Assembly (NCBI GenBank): GCA_021234155.1
Contig: JAJEKV010000041.1
Coordinates: 6,952,917-7,016,916 of the forward strand
From: Isoetes taiwanensis
Taxonomy: Eukaryota; Streptophyta; Lycopodiopsida; Isoetales; Isoetaceae
Length of the DNA: 64,000 nucleotides
Reading direction: 5' to 3'
The number at the start of each line of letters is the position of its first letter. Position 1 is the first letter of the stretch. The translations under genes were made by a program, and so were the position numbers. The notes below the pieces were generated by a model that searched no databases, was not told the DNA's origin, and worked only from the letters and a program-made list of their open reading frames with translations. Of the stretch, positions 52,496-64,000 are shown one piece after another.

Positions 52496-53353
52496 TTGTG
52501 TTTTTACATATGCTCCAGGTTTGGTATTAGAGCTTGCAAAGAATTGTGGGATTTGAAAGTGTATCAGTTTTCAGTAGGAACTAGTGAGCATGGTGAATTT
52601 GTTAAATATGATGAAGCAATGAGTAAAAACAACCAGCCTTCTGTTAGACGCTTTGAAGACCATCACTTTAGAGCTCCAGTGTGGAGTTGTGAAGAGGACT
52701 TCGTGTTTACATACAAGCAGTATAGTAGACATTTACCTGCACGACTCATGTATCTCGGACCAAGACGCAGGAATGCGCCTCAAGGTAATAGCACAGAAAT
52801 TGCCAAAGGTATGCTGATTGCTCTTCCAACTGAGGAGGATAACAAATGTCGACCTTTTTAGATAGCAAAAGTACTTGACATAGCCAAGGAGGAAGGCTTA
52901 ATAACTAAACTCCAGATTCATTGGCTTACGACACATTCAGAAAATGCTTTTGAAGGTAGGTATGAGTTAGAAATGAGAACTGAAAGAAAAGGGAGAAAGT
53001 CCAAGAAAGTGGGTTGTAGGGATGACCTGAACCTAAGTGACGTGACTATATTGTGCTATGATTTCAAATTGAAATTTGACAATCATCTATGCCAGAGGAC
53101 TATCAATTTGCTTAAAAAGACTTGTAATTACGAGGAAGAGGATGAAGAAGTGAGTGGTGGTGGCAATGCTTCACCATCTGTTGATAGTGATGAGGAAGAT
53201 AACTCAAGCACTTCCTTGAGTGACAGTGAAAGACGTGAAGATGATGAGGATGGCATAAATGAACATGATGACGTGCTGGATCCCTCCCTAATCACTCTTC
53301 ACATTTTTGTACATAACCGAGTCTCAGAAAAAGACTGTAAATTTTGCATGTGA
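52496..53353 (+). pseudogene. C-terminal fragment of a DUF7869-type transposase gene
   Basis: The first frame reads VYQFSVGTSEHGEFVKYDEA, FEDHHFRAPVWSCEEDFVFT, ALPTEEDNKCRPF, then TAG where a Trp is expected (F*IAKVLDIAKEEG). The same reading continues IHWLTTHSENAFEGRYELEM and NLSDVTILCYDFKLKFDNHL, and ends in an acidic Ser-rich tail (EEEDEEVSGGGNASPSVDSD). This resembles the small C-terminal domain of the gene at 8.8-11.7 kb. The upstream catalytic part is missing. From 52817 on it is part of a tandem duplication and is repeated at 57275. Confidence 0.55.
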
Positions 53354-56300
53354 ATATGAAGATTTTATCTTCAAACTTTGAGAATACTACAATATTCTCT
53401 TAGATTAGTGGTTCTCTCCAAAAACATACTTCAAGAAAATTCTAGTTGCAAGGAAAAGTATCACTTTAAAAAAGTCATTTCTCTCGTTGCATAAAAAAAC
53501 CTCGTTTACCCCTTTTTTGTAAAAAATAAGGGAATCTTTAAGGATTATTCCTTTTGCTCTCTTTTCGATGATTTGCTCTCGTTTAATACGCAATCTTGTT
53601 AATTGTCAAAATTTCTGATACACATTGAAAATTGTCTGTTTCAAGTCTGTTTGTTTAAAAATCCATCAATAAGCAAAGGAAGTTATCAAAAATCCTGAAA
53701 TTAAATTACAATCATCCTCTGCTACTCTTCTCTCACCATTCCAAGTTTAAAAAGATTTCACTGCACGGATCTCAAAATATGCATATGCAAACTTGGCACT
53801 TCCAAAACTGTCAAAATTTCAGGGACAATTGCACCCTAAGTGACCCTGTGGTAGGCACTTTCATGATGTTGGCTTGGTAGCCAGGATTCAAGTCAACAGT
53901 AACTCAGTACGTAGAAAATATAGAAAGGAGTAAAGTGAAATCCATGTTTGTAACAGACATCCCAACTTGATATTTCATACGATTCCGTTATCCCAACCAA
54001 CTACAACCGTACGTTCAAGCAAAAGCATCCACATTGAGAGGAAAAAACCCGTACCTACAGCTAAACAACACAAATTTAGCATGAAAATGGTAGATTTGTG
54101 AGGGCCAAAAGGTACATTGGGTTTTTTCCGGCATATAGCCCTTCATCCAATGCAGCACTTTTGCCCTCAGTTAGTCATAGAGATAATTATCAGATGAATC
54201 AATTTCTTTTAGAGAAGTTAATCATGCAATAGTAAATCTATAAAAAGACAACTGTCTAAACAGAAAAATTTATTAACTAGATGCTTATAATATGCAACTT
54301 AGTTATGCATTTCACAACAAATTCAGAATGAAATGAAGATATATAACAACCAGATTTCTTTGGGTTTACCATCCCCAAGTTTCCATCTTGTTGCCATGCC
54401 TTGTTAAGCACCAATGAGCTTTCTTGGCGACATTTAGACTAGAGAATGGAAACTAAAAAACTTCTCCTGCAATCTAGTTTTAGCTCCATCTTAGAAATGG
54501 GCAAAGTAATAAAGATCTAAGATTCCTTTAAACTATTTACAAACCTGGCTCTGCAGTTCTTTGCTTCAGAAATTTTAATTAGCAAACAGTTCTTTTGCAG
54601 CAAATATGATGTAGCATATGACTTATGAACATTAAAACGTAACTCAGTACTTAGAAAATATAGAAAGGAGTATAGTGAAATCCCTGTTTGTAACAGACAT
54701 CCCAACTTGATATTTCATACGATTCCTTTATCCCAACCAACTACAACCGTACGTTCAAGCAAAAGCATCCACATTGAGAGGAAAAACCCGTACCCTCAGG
54801 CCACACAACACAAATTTAGCATGAAAATGATAGATTTGTGAGGGCCAAAAGGTACATTGGATTTTTTTTCGATGTATAACCCTTCACCCAATGCAACACT
54901 TCTACCTCAGTTAGTCATAGAGGAAATTATGAGATGAATCAGTTCTTTTGGAGAAGTTAATCATGCAATAATAAATCTGTAAAAAGACAACTGTTTAAAT
55001 AGAACAATTTATCAACCAGATGCTTATAATATGCACCTTAGCTATGCATTTCACAACAAATTCAGAAAGAACTGAAGATATATAACAACCAGATTTCTTT
55101 GGGTTTACCACCCCCAAGTTTCCATCTTGCTGCAACGCCTTGTTAAGCATACAAAGCTTTCTTGGCAGCATTTAGACTAGAGAATGGAAACTAAAAAACT
55201 TCTCCTTCAATCTAGGTTTAGCTCCATCTTATAAATGGGCAAAGTAATAAAGATCTAAAATTCCTTTAAACTATTTACAAACATGGATTTGCAGTTCTTT
55301 GCTTTAGAAATTTGAATGCGCAAACCATTCTTTTGGGGCAAATATGATGTAGCATATGCCTCCATGAGGAAATTCGAATCTGGACCCGATTCTTATCTTG
55401 CCACACTACAATAGATCGATGCATTTGCGCTTGCAGGCAACATATCTTACAAGCCAAAAACGAATTGGCACCAGCCAAAAACGAATTGGAAGGCTAGCCT
55501 GTGACCTGGAAGGCAAGTTAATAGGGCATGTAACAACATATTCTAATACTCTAAATGAAATGTAGATAGATAATGCAAGATATTCCAGTGCGTTTACAGA
55601 CCTAGATTGCAGAACTGGATTGCATTTCTATGCTTCACAGATTCGGATGAAGCATATTGTATTCTCTGTTTCATAACGATCCTCTTAAGCTAAGTAGCAT
55701 GTAGTGGTAACAATCCTCTTAAGCTAACTAGCATGTAGCAGCATCTGCCTTGAATACTCCATAAAGAATTTCGAAATTGGATTAGAGCTCCTTATCTTGC
55801 AAAACTGAATGGGATCTCATGCATTATTGCTTGCGCAGGAAGTATGCCTTGCAATCCTAAACTTAGAGCCACCTATATAAGGAAAAATCCGACCATTTTG
55901 GCGCAAGCGCTAACTGCATCTTGTGTCGTTCTAGCCAAAAGGCTTTAAGATAATTGTGAAAAAATGTGAACCCCTTGGATTTAGCAAAAATTACCATGAA
56001 CAAGCCTTTATAGCCAGTTTTTGGGTGCAAGAGACTACTTAATAGACTCGGTTCTACGCCACCATATGCAGATACGTTTTAATAGTCTACATTCAGTATT
56101 TCTAGCACAATATATGTGCGCACATGTACCCATTCTATAGTAAGCATGACATGTAAAACCGTTGGTTTCAGTGCAAATAAACTTGCTAAAGCCCTTCAAC
56201 CAATATTTAAGTACAAGGGAATAATTAATAAGTGGCACTGCTGCTGCTTAGTGTGTATCAATGCCCATGTGGCCATATGCCACATGTAAAATGTTCAAGT

Positions 56301-57274
56301 ACAATGATCAATATATGGGAAGTTCAAGTTCAAAACAACTAGGATTTGCTCAAGTACAATGAATGGTGCACTATGGATCACCACTATTCATACTTCTTAT
56401 GGGTGTACTAAGTATGAGTAAGCCAACATGTAGGAACCACATTAAGAGATTAATACATTTCAACATTGTTCCTAGGCATAAGGAAGATGGTACAGAGTAG
56501 CATGCTGGAGCCAACTCGTATCCATGTTAATAAATAGCCAAGATGTAGCCAACTTAAGAGCCAACATGTAGCTAACTTAAAATATCATTAATAATAAAAA
56601 AATTCTACCTCCTACCGTAGGATATGACAGGCCACTGCTTGTTATATTGTAATCATTGGGTGGACATGACCCTACCATTACAGCATGGGTCATGCCTTAC
56701 CCTATAATTACAATAAACTTAATTAGAATAATTGAAGTACGCGATTCAATTTCTTGTATATGAACTTTATAGGCTCATTTAAGTCACGATATTTGTTTGA
56801 ATTTACTCCACCACTTGTCAAAGCATGCTACAATTTCCTGTATCATAGCATGCTACAATTTCATGTATCCCAGCCAGAAATAGCTATTGAGAGTTTAGGC
56901 CAAATGGCATAAAAGAGGAATTATCCCATGCATGTATGAGCACCTTTGCACTTATTTATCATAGTACAGAAGATGTTGTAGAAATGAGGCCCACTGGCAC
57001 TTCATTACAACATCATTATGGAGTATTTGATTTTTTGGACATGAGGCCAAGTGGCACTTCATTACCCAATGTCTTCTTGTGATACTTGATTTACCTATAG
57101 AAATGTAAGTCCACAACTTATATGTATGAGATACAAAAGACGAAAACATTTCAACTATAAAAGTAGACCTCAGAATGGAGACAGAATAAAAGTTTGTTGT
57201 CGTACCATTAACCAGTGGATAAGGGGCAACACTGATAAAACCAATGAATGGAAGTTTCTAAAAAAACACGCCCA
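52817..57274. repeat. 4.5-kb tandem duplication, copy C
   Basis: Begins inside the transposase fragment (ATTGCTCTTCCAACTGAGG) and ends GTTTCTAAAAAAACACGCCC. Repeated head-to-tail as copy D with very few differences; C lacks about 42 bp after 53391, about 45 bp after 53830 and 24 bp near 56738 that D has. Internally a segment of about 740 bp is itself duplicated (about 53900-54640 and 54640-55380). Confidence 0.9.
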
Positions 57275-57811
57275 ATTGCTCTTCCAACTGAGGAGGATAA
57301 CAAATGTCGACCTTTTTAGATAGCAAAAGTACTTGACATAGCCAAGGAGGAAGGCTTAATAACTAAAGTCCAGATTCATTGGCTTACGACACATTCAGAA
57401 AATGCTTTTGAAGGTAGGTATGAGTTAGAAATGAGAACTGAAAGAAAAGGGAGAAAGTCCAAGAAAGTGGGTTGTAGGGATGACCTGAACCTAAGTGACG
57501 TGACTATATTGTGCTATGATTTCAAATTGAAATTTGACAATCATCTATGCCAGAGGACTATCAATTTGCTTAAAAAGACTTGTAATTACGAGGAAGAGGA
57601 TGAAGAAGTGAGTGGTGGTGGCAATGCTTCACCATCTGTTGATAGTGATGAGGAAGATAACTCAAGCACTTCCTTGAGTGACAGTGAAAGACGTGAAGAT
57701 GATGAGGATGGCATAAATGAACATGATGACGTGCTGGATCCCTCCCTAATCACTCTTCACATTTTTGTACATAATCGAGTCTCAGAAAAAGACTGTAAAT
57801 TTTGCATGTGA
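57275..57811 (+). pseudogene. Duplicate of the transposase C-terminal fragment
   Basis: Identical at protein level to the 126-codon frame of copy C, including the upstream F*IAKV stop. It begins in mid-coding sequence at the duplication junction. Confidence 0.6.
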
Positions 57812-60800
57812 ATATGAAGATTTTATCTTCAAACTTTGAGAATACTACAATTTCAGTTACAGACTTTACTTCAATTTTTTGTTAAATATTATATTCTCTT
57901 AGATTAGTGGTTCTCTCCAAAAACATACTTCAAGAAAATTCTAGTTGCAAGGAAAAGTATCACTTTAAAAAAGTCATTTCTCTCGTTGCATAAAAAAACC
58001 TCGTTTACCCCTTTTTTGTAAAAAATAAGGGAATCTTTAAGGATTATTCCTTTTGCTCTCTTTTCGATGATTTGCTCTCGTTTAATACGCAATCTTGTTA
58101 ATTGTCAAAATTTCTGATACACATTGAAAATTGTCTGTTTCAAGTCTGTTTGTTTAAAAATCCATCAATAAGCAAAGGAAGTTATCAAAAATCCTGAAAT
58201 TAAATTACAATCATCCTCTGCTACTCTTCTCTCACCATTCCAAGTTTAAAAAGATTTCACTGCACGGATCTCAAAATATGCATATGCAAACTTGGCACTT
58301 CCAAAACTGTCAAAATTTCAGGGACAATTGAACTTTTTGCGGTTTGTTCCATTCTAATCCATCTTTTGCTTTGCACCCTAAGTGACCCTGTGGTAGGCAC
58401 TTTCATGATGTTGGCTTGGTAGCCAGGATTCAAGTCAACAATAACTCAGTACTTAGAAAATATAGAAAGGAGTAAAGTGAAATCCATGTTTGTAACAGAC
58501 ATCCCAACTTGATATTTCATACGATTCCGTTATCCCAAACAACTACAACCGTACGTTCAAGCAAAAGCATCCACATTGAGAGGAAAAACCCAGGTACCTC
58601 TGACTAAACAACACAAATTTAGCATGAAAATGGTAGATTTGTGAGGGCCAAAAGGTACATTGGGTTTTTTCCGGCATATAGCCCTTCATCCAATGCAGCA
58701 CTTTTGCCCTCAGTTAGTCATAGAGATAATTATCAGATGAATCAATTTCTTTTAGAGAAGTTAATCATGCAATAGTAAATCTATAAAAAGACAACTGTCT
58801 AAACAGAAAAATTTATTAACTAGATGCTTATAATATGCAACTTAGTTATGCATTTCACAACAAATTCAGAATGAAATGAAGATATATAACAACCAGATTT
58901 CTTTGGGTTTACCATCCCCAAGTTTCCATCTTGTTGCCATGCCTTGTTAAGCACACAGAGCTTTCTTGGCAGCATTTAGACTAGAGAATGGAAACTAAAA
59001 AACTTCTCCTGCAATCTAGTTTTAGCTCCATCTTAGAAATGGGCAAAGTAATAAAGATCTAAGATTCCTTTAAACTATTTACAAACCTGGCTCTGCAGTT
59101 CTTTGCTTCAGAAATTTTAATTAGCAAACAGTTCTTTTGCAGCAAATATGATGTAGCATATGACTTATGAACATTAAAACGTAACTCAGTACTTAGAAAA
59201 TATAGAAAGGAGTATAGTGAAATCCCTGTTTGTAACAGACATCCCAACTTGATATTTCATACGATTCCTTTATCCCAACCAACTACAACCGTACGTTCAA
59301 GCAAAAGCATCCACATTGAGAGGAAAAAACCCGTACCTACAGCCACACAACACAAATTTAGCATGAAAATGATAGATTTGTGAGGGCCAAAAGGTACATT
59401 GGATTTTTTTTCGATGTATAACCCTTCACCCAATGCAACACTTCTACCTCAGTTAGTCATAGAGGAAATTATGAGATGAATCAGTTCTTTTGGAGAAGTT
59501 AATCATGCAATAATAAATCTGTAAAAAGACAACTGTTTAAATAGAACAATTTATCAACCAGATGCTTATAATATGCACCTTAGCTATGCATTTCACAACA
59601 AATTCAGAAAGAACTGAAGATATATAACAACCAGATTTCTTTGGGTTTACCACCCCCAAGTTTCCATCTTGCTGCAATGCCTTGTTAAGCATACAAAGCT
59701 TTCTTGGCAGCATTTAGACTAGAGAATGGAAACTAAAAAACTTCTCCTTCAATCTAGGTTTAGCTCCATCTTATAAATGGGCAAAGTAATAAAGATCTAA
59801 AATTCCTTTAAACTATTTACAAACATGGATTTGCAGTTCTTTGCTTTAGAAATTTGAATGTGCAAACCATTCTTTTGGGGCAAATATGATGTAGCATATG
59901 CCTCCATGAGGAAATTCGAATCTGGACCACAGATTCTTATCTTGCCACACTACAATAGATCTGATGCATTTGCGCTTGCAGGCAACATATCTTACAAGCC
60001 AAAAACGAATTGGCACCAGCCAAAAACGAATTGGAAGGCTAGCCTGTGACCTGGAAGGCAAGTTAATAGGGCATGTAACAACATATTCTAATACTCTAAA
60101 TGAAATGTAGATAGATAATGCAAGATATTCCAGTGCGTTTACAGACCTAGATTGCAGAACTGGATTGCATTTCTATGCTTCACAGATTCGGATGAAGCAT
60201 ATTGTATTCTCTGTTTCATAACGATCCTCTTAAGCTAAGTAGCATGTAGTGGTAACAATCCTCTTAAGCTAACTAGCATGTAGCAGCATCTGCCTTGAAT
60301 ACTCCATAAAGAATTTCGAAATTGGATTAGAGCTCCTTATCTTGCAAAACTGAATGGGATCTCATGCATTATTGCTTGCAGGGAGTATGCCTTGCAATCC
60401 TAAACTTAGAGCCACCTATATAAGGAAAAATCCGACCATTTTGGCGCAAGCGCTAACTGCATCTTGTGTCGTTCTAGCCAAAAGGCTTTAAGATAATTGT
60501 GAAAAAATGTGAACCCCTTGGGTTTAGCAAAAATTACCATGAACAAGCCTTTATAGCCAGTTTTTGGGTGCAAGAGACTACTTAATAGACTCGGTTCTAC
60601 GCCACCATATGCAGATACGTTTTAATAGTCTACATTCAGTATTTCTAGCACAATATATGTGCGCACATGTACCCATTCTATAGTAAGCATGACATGTAAA
60701 ACCGTTGGTTTCAGTGCAAATAAACTTGCTAAAGCCCTTACAACCAATATTTAAGTACAAGGGAATAATTAATAAGTGGCACTGCTGCTGCTGCTTAGTG

Positions 60801-61844
60801 TGTATCAATGCCCATGTGGCCATATGCCACATGTAAAATGTTCAAGTACAATGATCAATATATGGGAAGTTCAAGTTCAAAACAACTAGGATTTGCTCAA
60901 GTACAATGAATGGTGCACTATGGATCACCACTATTCATACTTCTTATGGGTGTACTAAGTATGAGTAAGCCAACATGTAGGAACCACATTAAGAGATTAA
61001 TACATTTCAACATTGTTCCCAGGCATAAGGAAGATGGTACAGAGTAGCATGCTGGAGCCAACTCGTATCCATGTTAATAAATAGCCAAGATGTAGCCAAC
61101 TTAAGAGCCAACATGTAGCTAACTTAAAATATCATTAATAATAAAAAAATTCTACCTCCTACCGTAGGATATGACAGGCCACTGCTTGTTATATTGTAAT
61201 CATTGGGTGGACATGACCCTACCATTATAGCATGGGTCATGTCTTACCCTATAATTACAATAAACTTAATTAGAATAATTGAAGTAAGCACACAAATACC
61301 TCTATATACGCGATTCAATTTCTTGTATATGAACTTTATAGGCTCATTTAAGTCACGATATTTGTTTGAATTTACTCCACCACTTGTCAAAGCATGCTAC
61401 AATTTCCTGTATCATAGCATGCTACAATTTCATGTATCCCAGCCAGAAATAGCTATTGAGAGTTTAGGCCAAATGGCATAAAAGAGGAATTATCCCATGC
61501 ATGTATGAGCACCTTTGCACTTATTTATCATAGTACAGAAGATGTTGTAGAAATGAGGCCCACTGGCACTTCATTACAACATCATTATGGAGTATTTGAT
61601 TTTTTGGACATGAGGCCAAGTGGCACTTCATTACCCAATGTCTTCTTGTGATACTTGATTTACCTATAGAAATGTAAGTCCACAACTTATATGTATGAGA
61701 TACAAAAGACGAAAACATTTCAACTATAAAAGTAGACCTCAGAATGGAGACAGAATAAAAGTTTGTTGTCGTACCATTAACCAGTGGATAAGGGGCAACA
61801 CTGATAAAACCAATGAATGGAAGTTTCTAAAAAAACACGCCCAA
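57275..61844. repeat. 4.6-kb tandem duplication, copy D
   Basis: Head-to-tail copy of 52817-57274, including the same internal duplication (about 58443 and 59185) and the inverted repeat CATGACCC/GGGTCAT near 61213-61240. Ends with the same CTAAAAAAACACGCCC junction as C. Confidence 0.9.
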
Positions 61845-64000
61845 ACTAGCTTCAAACAAAAACCCTACTAGCATGACCATCTACCTCGGTCAATCCCTTG
61901 GTAGACTTATCCATCCATACATGGACTAGGCTCCACATCCATAATCTCTGGCACTTATCAAGGCATACAAAACCAGCCTAGTATTATAAGCCTTAAACAG
62001 CAAGCAAATGCAACTCTTTTATGAACAAAAATTCCAGAAAACACAATTTAATACATCTGGGAATGATATGTCACTGATGCAATTTTACCTTTTGATCACT
62101 AGAGCATTCAGCCGATGAGTTCCCAAAAAAGAAAAGAAGAACCTATTTTATATTGCCAAAGCATAACCCTGTTTTAGTCACAAGTACAGGGGCTTGATCT
62201 TAATCTGCTGTGTCAATTCCCAGCACTAAGACTGAAATTTGGGTGGCTTTACATAAATATAATAGAAGCTTAAATATCCAACACTAGGAAATAATCAGAC
62301 TTATGTCAAAGCAATGGCAAACAGATCTTTCTTAGCAATTAAAGTACTTATTCAGCAAAATGGTAGACTTATGAACATTAAAACGTAACTCAGTACTTAG
62401 AAAATATAGAAAGGAGTACAGTGAAATCCTTGTTTGTAACAGACATCCCAACTTGATATTTCATACGTTTCCTTTATCCCAACCAACTACAACCGTACGT
62501 TCAAGCAAAAGCATCCACATTGAGAGGAAAAAACCCGTACCTACAGCCAAACAACACAAATTTAGCATGAAAATGGTAGATTTGTGAGGGCCAAAAGGTA
62601 CATTGGGTTTTTTCCGGCATATAGCCCTTCATCCAATGCAACACTTTTGCCCTCAGTTAGTCATAGAGATAATTATCAGATGAATCAATTTCTTTTAGAG
62701 AAGTTAATCATGCAATAGTAAATCTATAAAAAGACAACTGTCTAAACAGAAAAATTTATTAACTAGATGCTTATAATATGCAACTTAGTTATGCATTTCA
62801 CAACAAATTCAGAATGAAATGAAGATATATAACAACCAGATTTCTTTGGGTTTACCATCCCTAAGTTTCCATCTTGTTGCCATGCCTTGTTAAGCACACA
62901 GAGCTTTCTTGGCAGCATTTAGACTAGAGAATGGAAACTAAAAAACTTCTCCTGCAATCTAGTTTTAGCTCCATCTTAGAAATGGGCAAAGTAATAAAGA
63001 TCTAAGATTCCTTTAAACTATTTACAAACCTGGCTCTGCAGTTCTTTGCTTCAAAAATTTTAATTAGCAAACAGTTCTTTTGCAGCAAATATGATGTAGC
63101 ATATGCCTTGATTACTGCATGAGGAAATTTGAATCTGGACCAGAGATTCTTATCTTGCCACACTACAATAGATCCGATGCATTTGCACTTGCAGGCAACT
63201 TGTCTTGCAAGCCAAAAACGAACTGGCACGAGCCAAAAACGAACTGGGAGGCTAGCCTGTGACCTGGAAGGCTAGCTTAATAGGGCCTGTAACAACCTAT
63301 TCTAATACTCTAAATGAAATGTAGATAAATAATGCAAGATATTCTAGTGCATTTACAGATCTGGATTGCAGAACTGGATTGTATGTCTATGCTTCATAGA
63401 TTTGAATGAAGCATATTGTATTCTTTGTTTCATAAACGATCCTCTTAAGCTAAGTAGCATGTAGCAGTAGCACCTGCCTTGAATACTCCATAAAGAATTT
63501 CGAAATTGGATTAGAGCTCCTTATCTTGCAAAACTGAATCAGATCTCATGCATTCTTGCTTGCAAGGCAGCACTTCTTGCAAGCATAAACTTAGAGCCAA
63601 GCGGTGTAACGGAAAAATCCGTCCATTTTGGTGCAAGCCCTAACTGCATCTTGTGCCGTTCTAACCAAAAGGCTTGTAAGATAATAATTGTGAAAAAATG
63701 TGCCCCTTGATTTTAGCAGAAATTACCATGAACAAGCCTTTATAGCCAAGGTGCAATAGACTAATTAATACAAGAAATTTATCCCGGCGGCCAAGACCGC
63801 CGCGAACATTTCTTTTGTTTGATTCGATGCAAAGGCTACCTTGTGTATAAGATATCGAATGTTTTTCCACGTGCATCCATCCAAATAGATGCATGCAATG
63901 AGCACATATTCTATAGCCTGATGAGGATCTACTTCATCAAATCGACGAAAACACCACATTTCTAGGTGTACATTAACATAGATTATGGAGGTAGCAAGTG
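61845..64000. repeat. Tandem repeat family, copy E (cut by the window end)
   Basis: Begins like copies A and B (CATCTACCTCGGTCAATCCC, TTGGTAG..TTATCCATCCA) and then follows C/D, with only one copy of the 740-bp internal unit (from about 62385). More diverged from C and D than they are from each other. It links the 42-47 kb and 52-64 kb arrays as one family. Confidence 0.85.

Noticed and set aside
1-64000. tRNA, rRNA, telomeric or organellar segments
   Set aside because: I looked for tRNA-like cloverleaf boxes, telomere repeats and rRNA stretches by eye and saw none; a dedicated scan could still find a decayed one.

Overview
This is a gene-poor, transposon-rich stretch of a land-plant nuclear genome. 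The evidence is nested LTR retrotransposons with plant-type primer-binding sites (complement of initiator tRNA-Met, TGGTATCAGAGC), a chromodomain Ty3 integrase, plant transposon domains, intron-like splice sites, and many broken ORFs with TGA/TAG stops typical of methylated-cytosine decay. A large-genome fern, lycophyte or similar lineage is my guess, but nothing here proves it.

Layout. 1-8.4 kb: minus-strand remnants of a multi-exon gene (RGG/NLS N-terminus, ParB-like GQHS domain, methyltransferase-like segment, HAD/FCP1-like phosphatase segment). It is peppered with the short palindrome CACGCCWGGCGTG, a 140-bp perfect palindrome and two copies of a TATA-bearing promoter module. 8.77-11.68 kb: a plus-strand broken transposase-like gene (DUF7869-type motifs). 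11.88-15.81 kb: minus-strand Ty3-type element 2 (5' LTR, PBS, palindromes, histone-H3-like gene, partner-gene remnant). 15.8-18 kb: an older gag and LTR. 19.12-28.86 kb: plus-strand Ty3-type element 1, the best copy: 5' LTR, PBS, two palindromes, an intact 417-aa histone-H3-like ORF, two more palindromes, a partner gene, then gag-pol. At 28.86 kb it switches abruptly into the 3' half of a Ty1/copia pol plus LTR. 33.8-37.4 kb: minus-strand decayed Ty3 gag-pol with a chromodomain. 37.4-39.7 kb: a very pyrimidine-rich spacer. 39.7-42.0 kb: a third, broken H3-like gene with its own palindromes; its probable leader, PBS and 5' LTR lie at 47.3-49.3 kb, split off by a 5-kb insertion of a tandemly duplicated repeat. 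50.9-52 kb: a copia-like gag, PBS and LTR. 52.8-64 kb: recent 4.5-kb tandem duplications of the same repeat family carrying a duplicated transposase C-terminal fragment.

Main point. At least three related LTR elements in the window carry a histone-H3-like gene between the primer-binding site and gag. The intact copy starts with a near-perfect H3 tail (ARTKQTARK), continues through about 315 residues of charged and proline-rich sequence, and ends with a full-length H3 histone fold. In element 1 both the H3-like gene and its partner gene have their own TATA box and an upstream pair of about 67-bp palindromes spaced 200 bp. Element 2 shows the same plan with 71-bp palindromes of unrelated sequence. 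I know of no described system with this arrangement.
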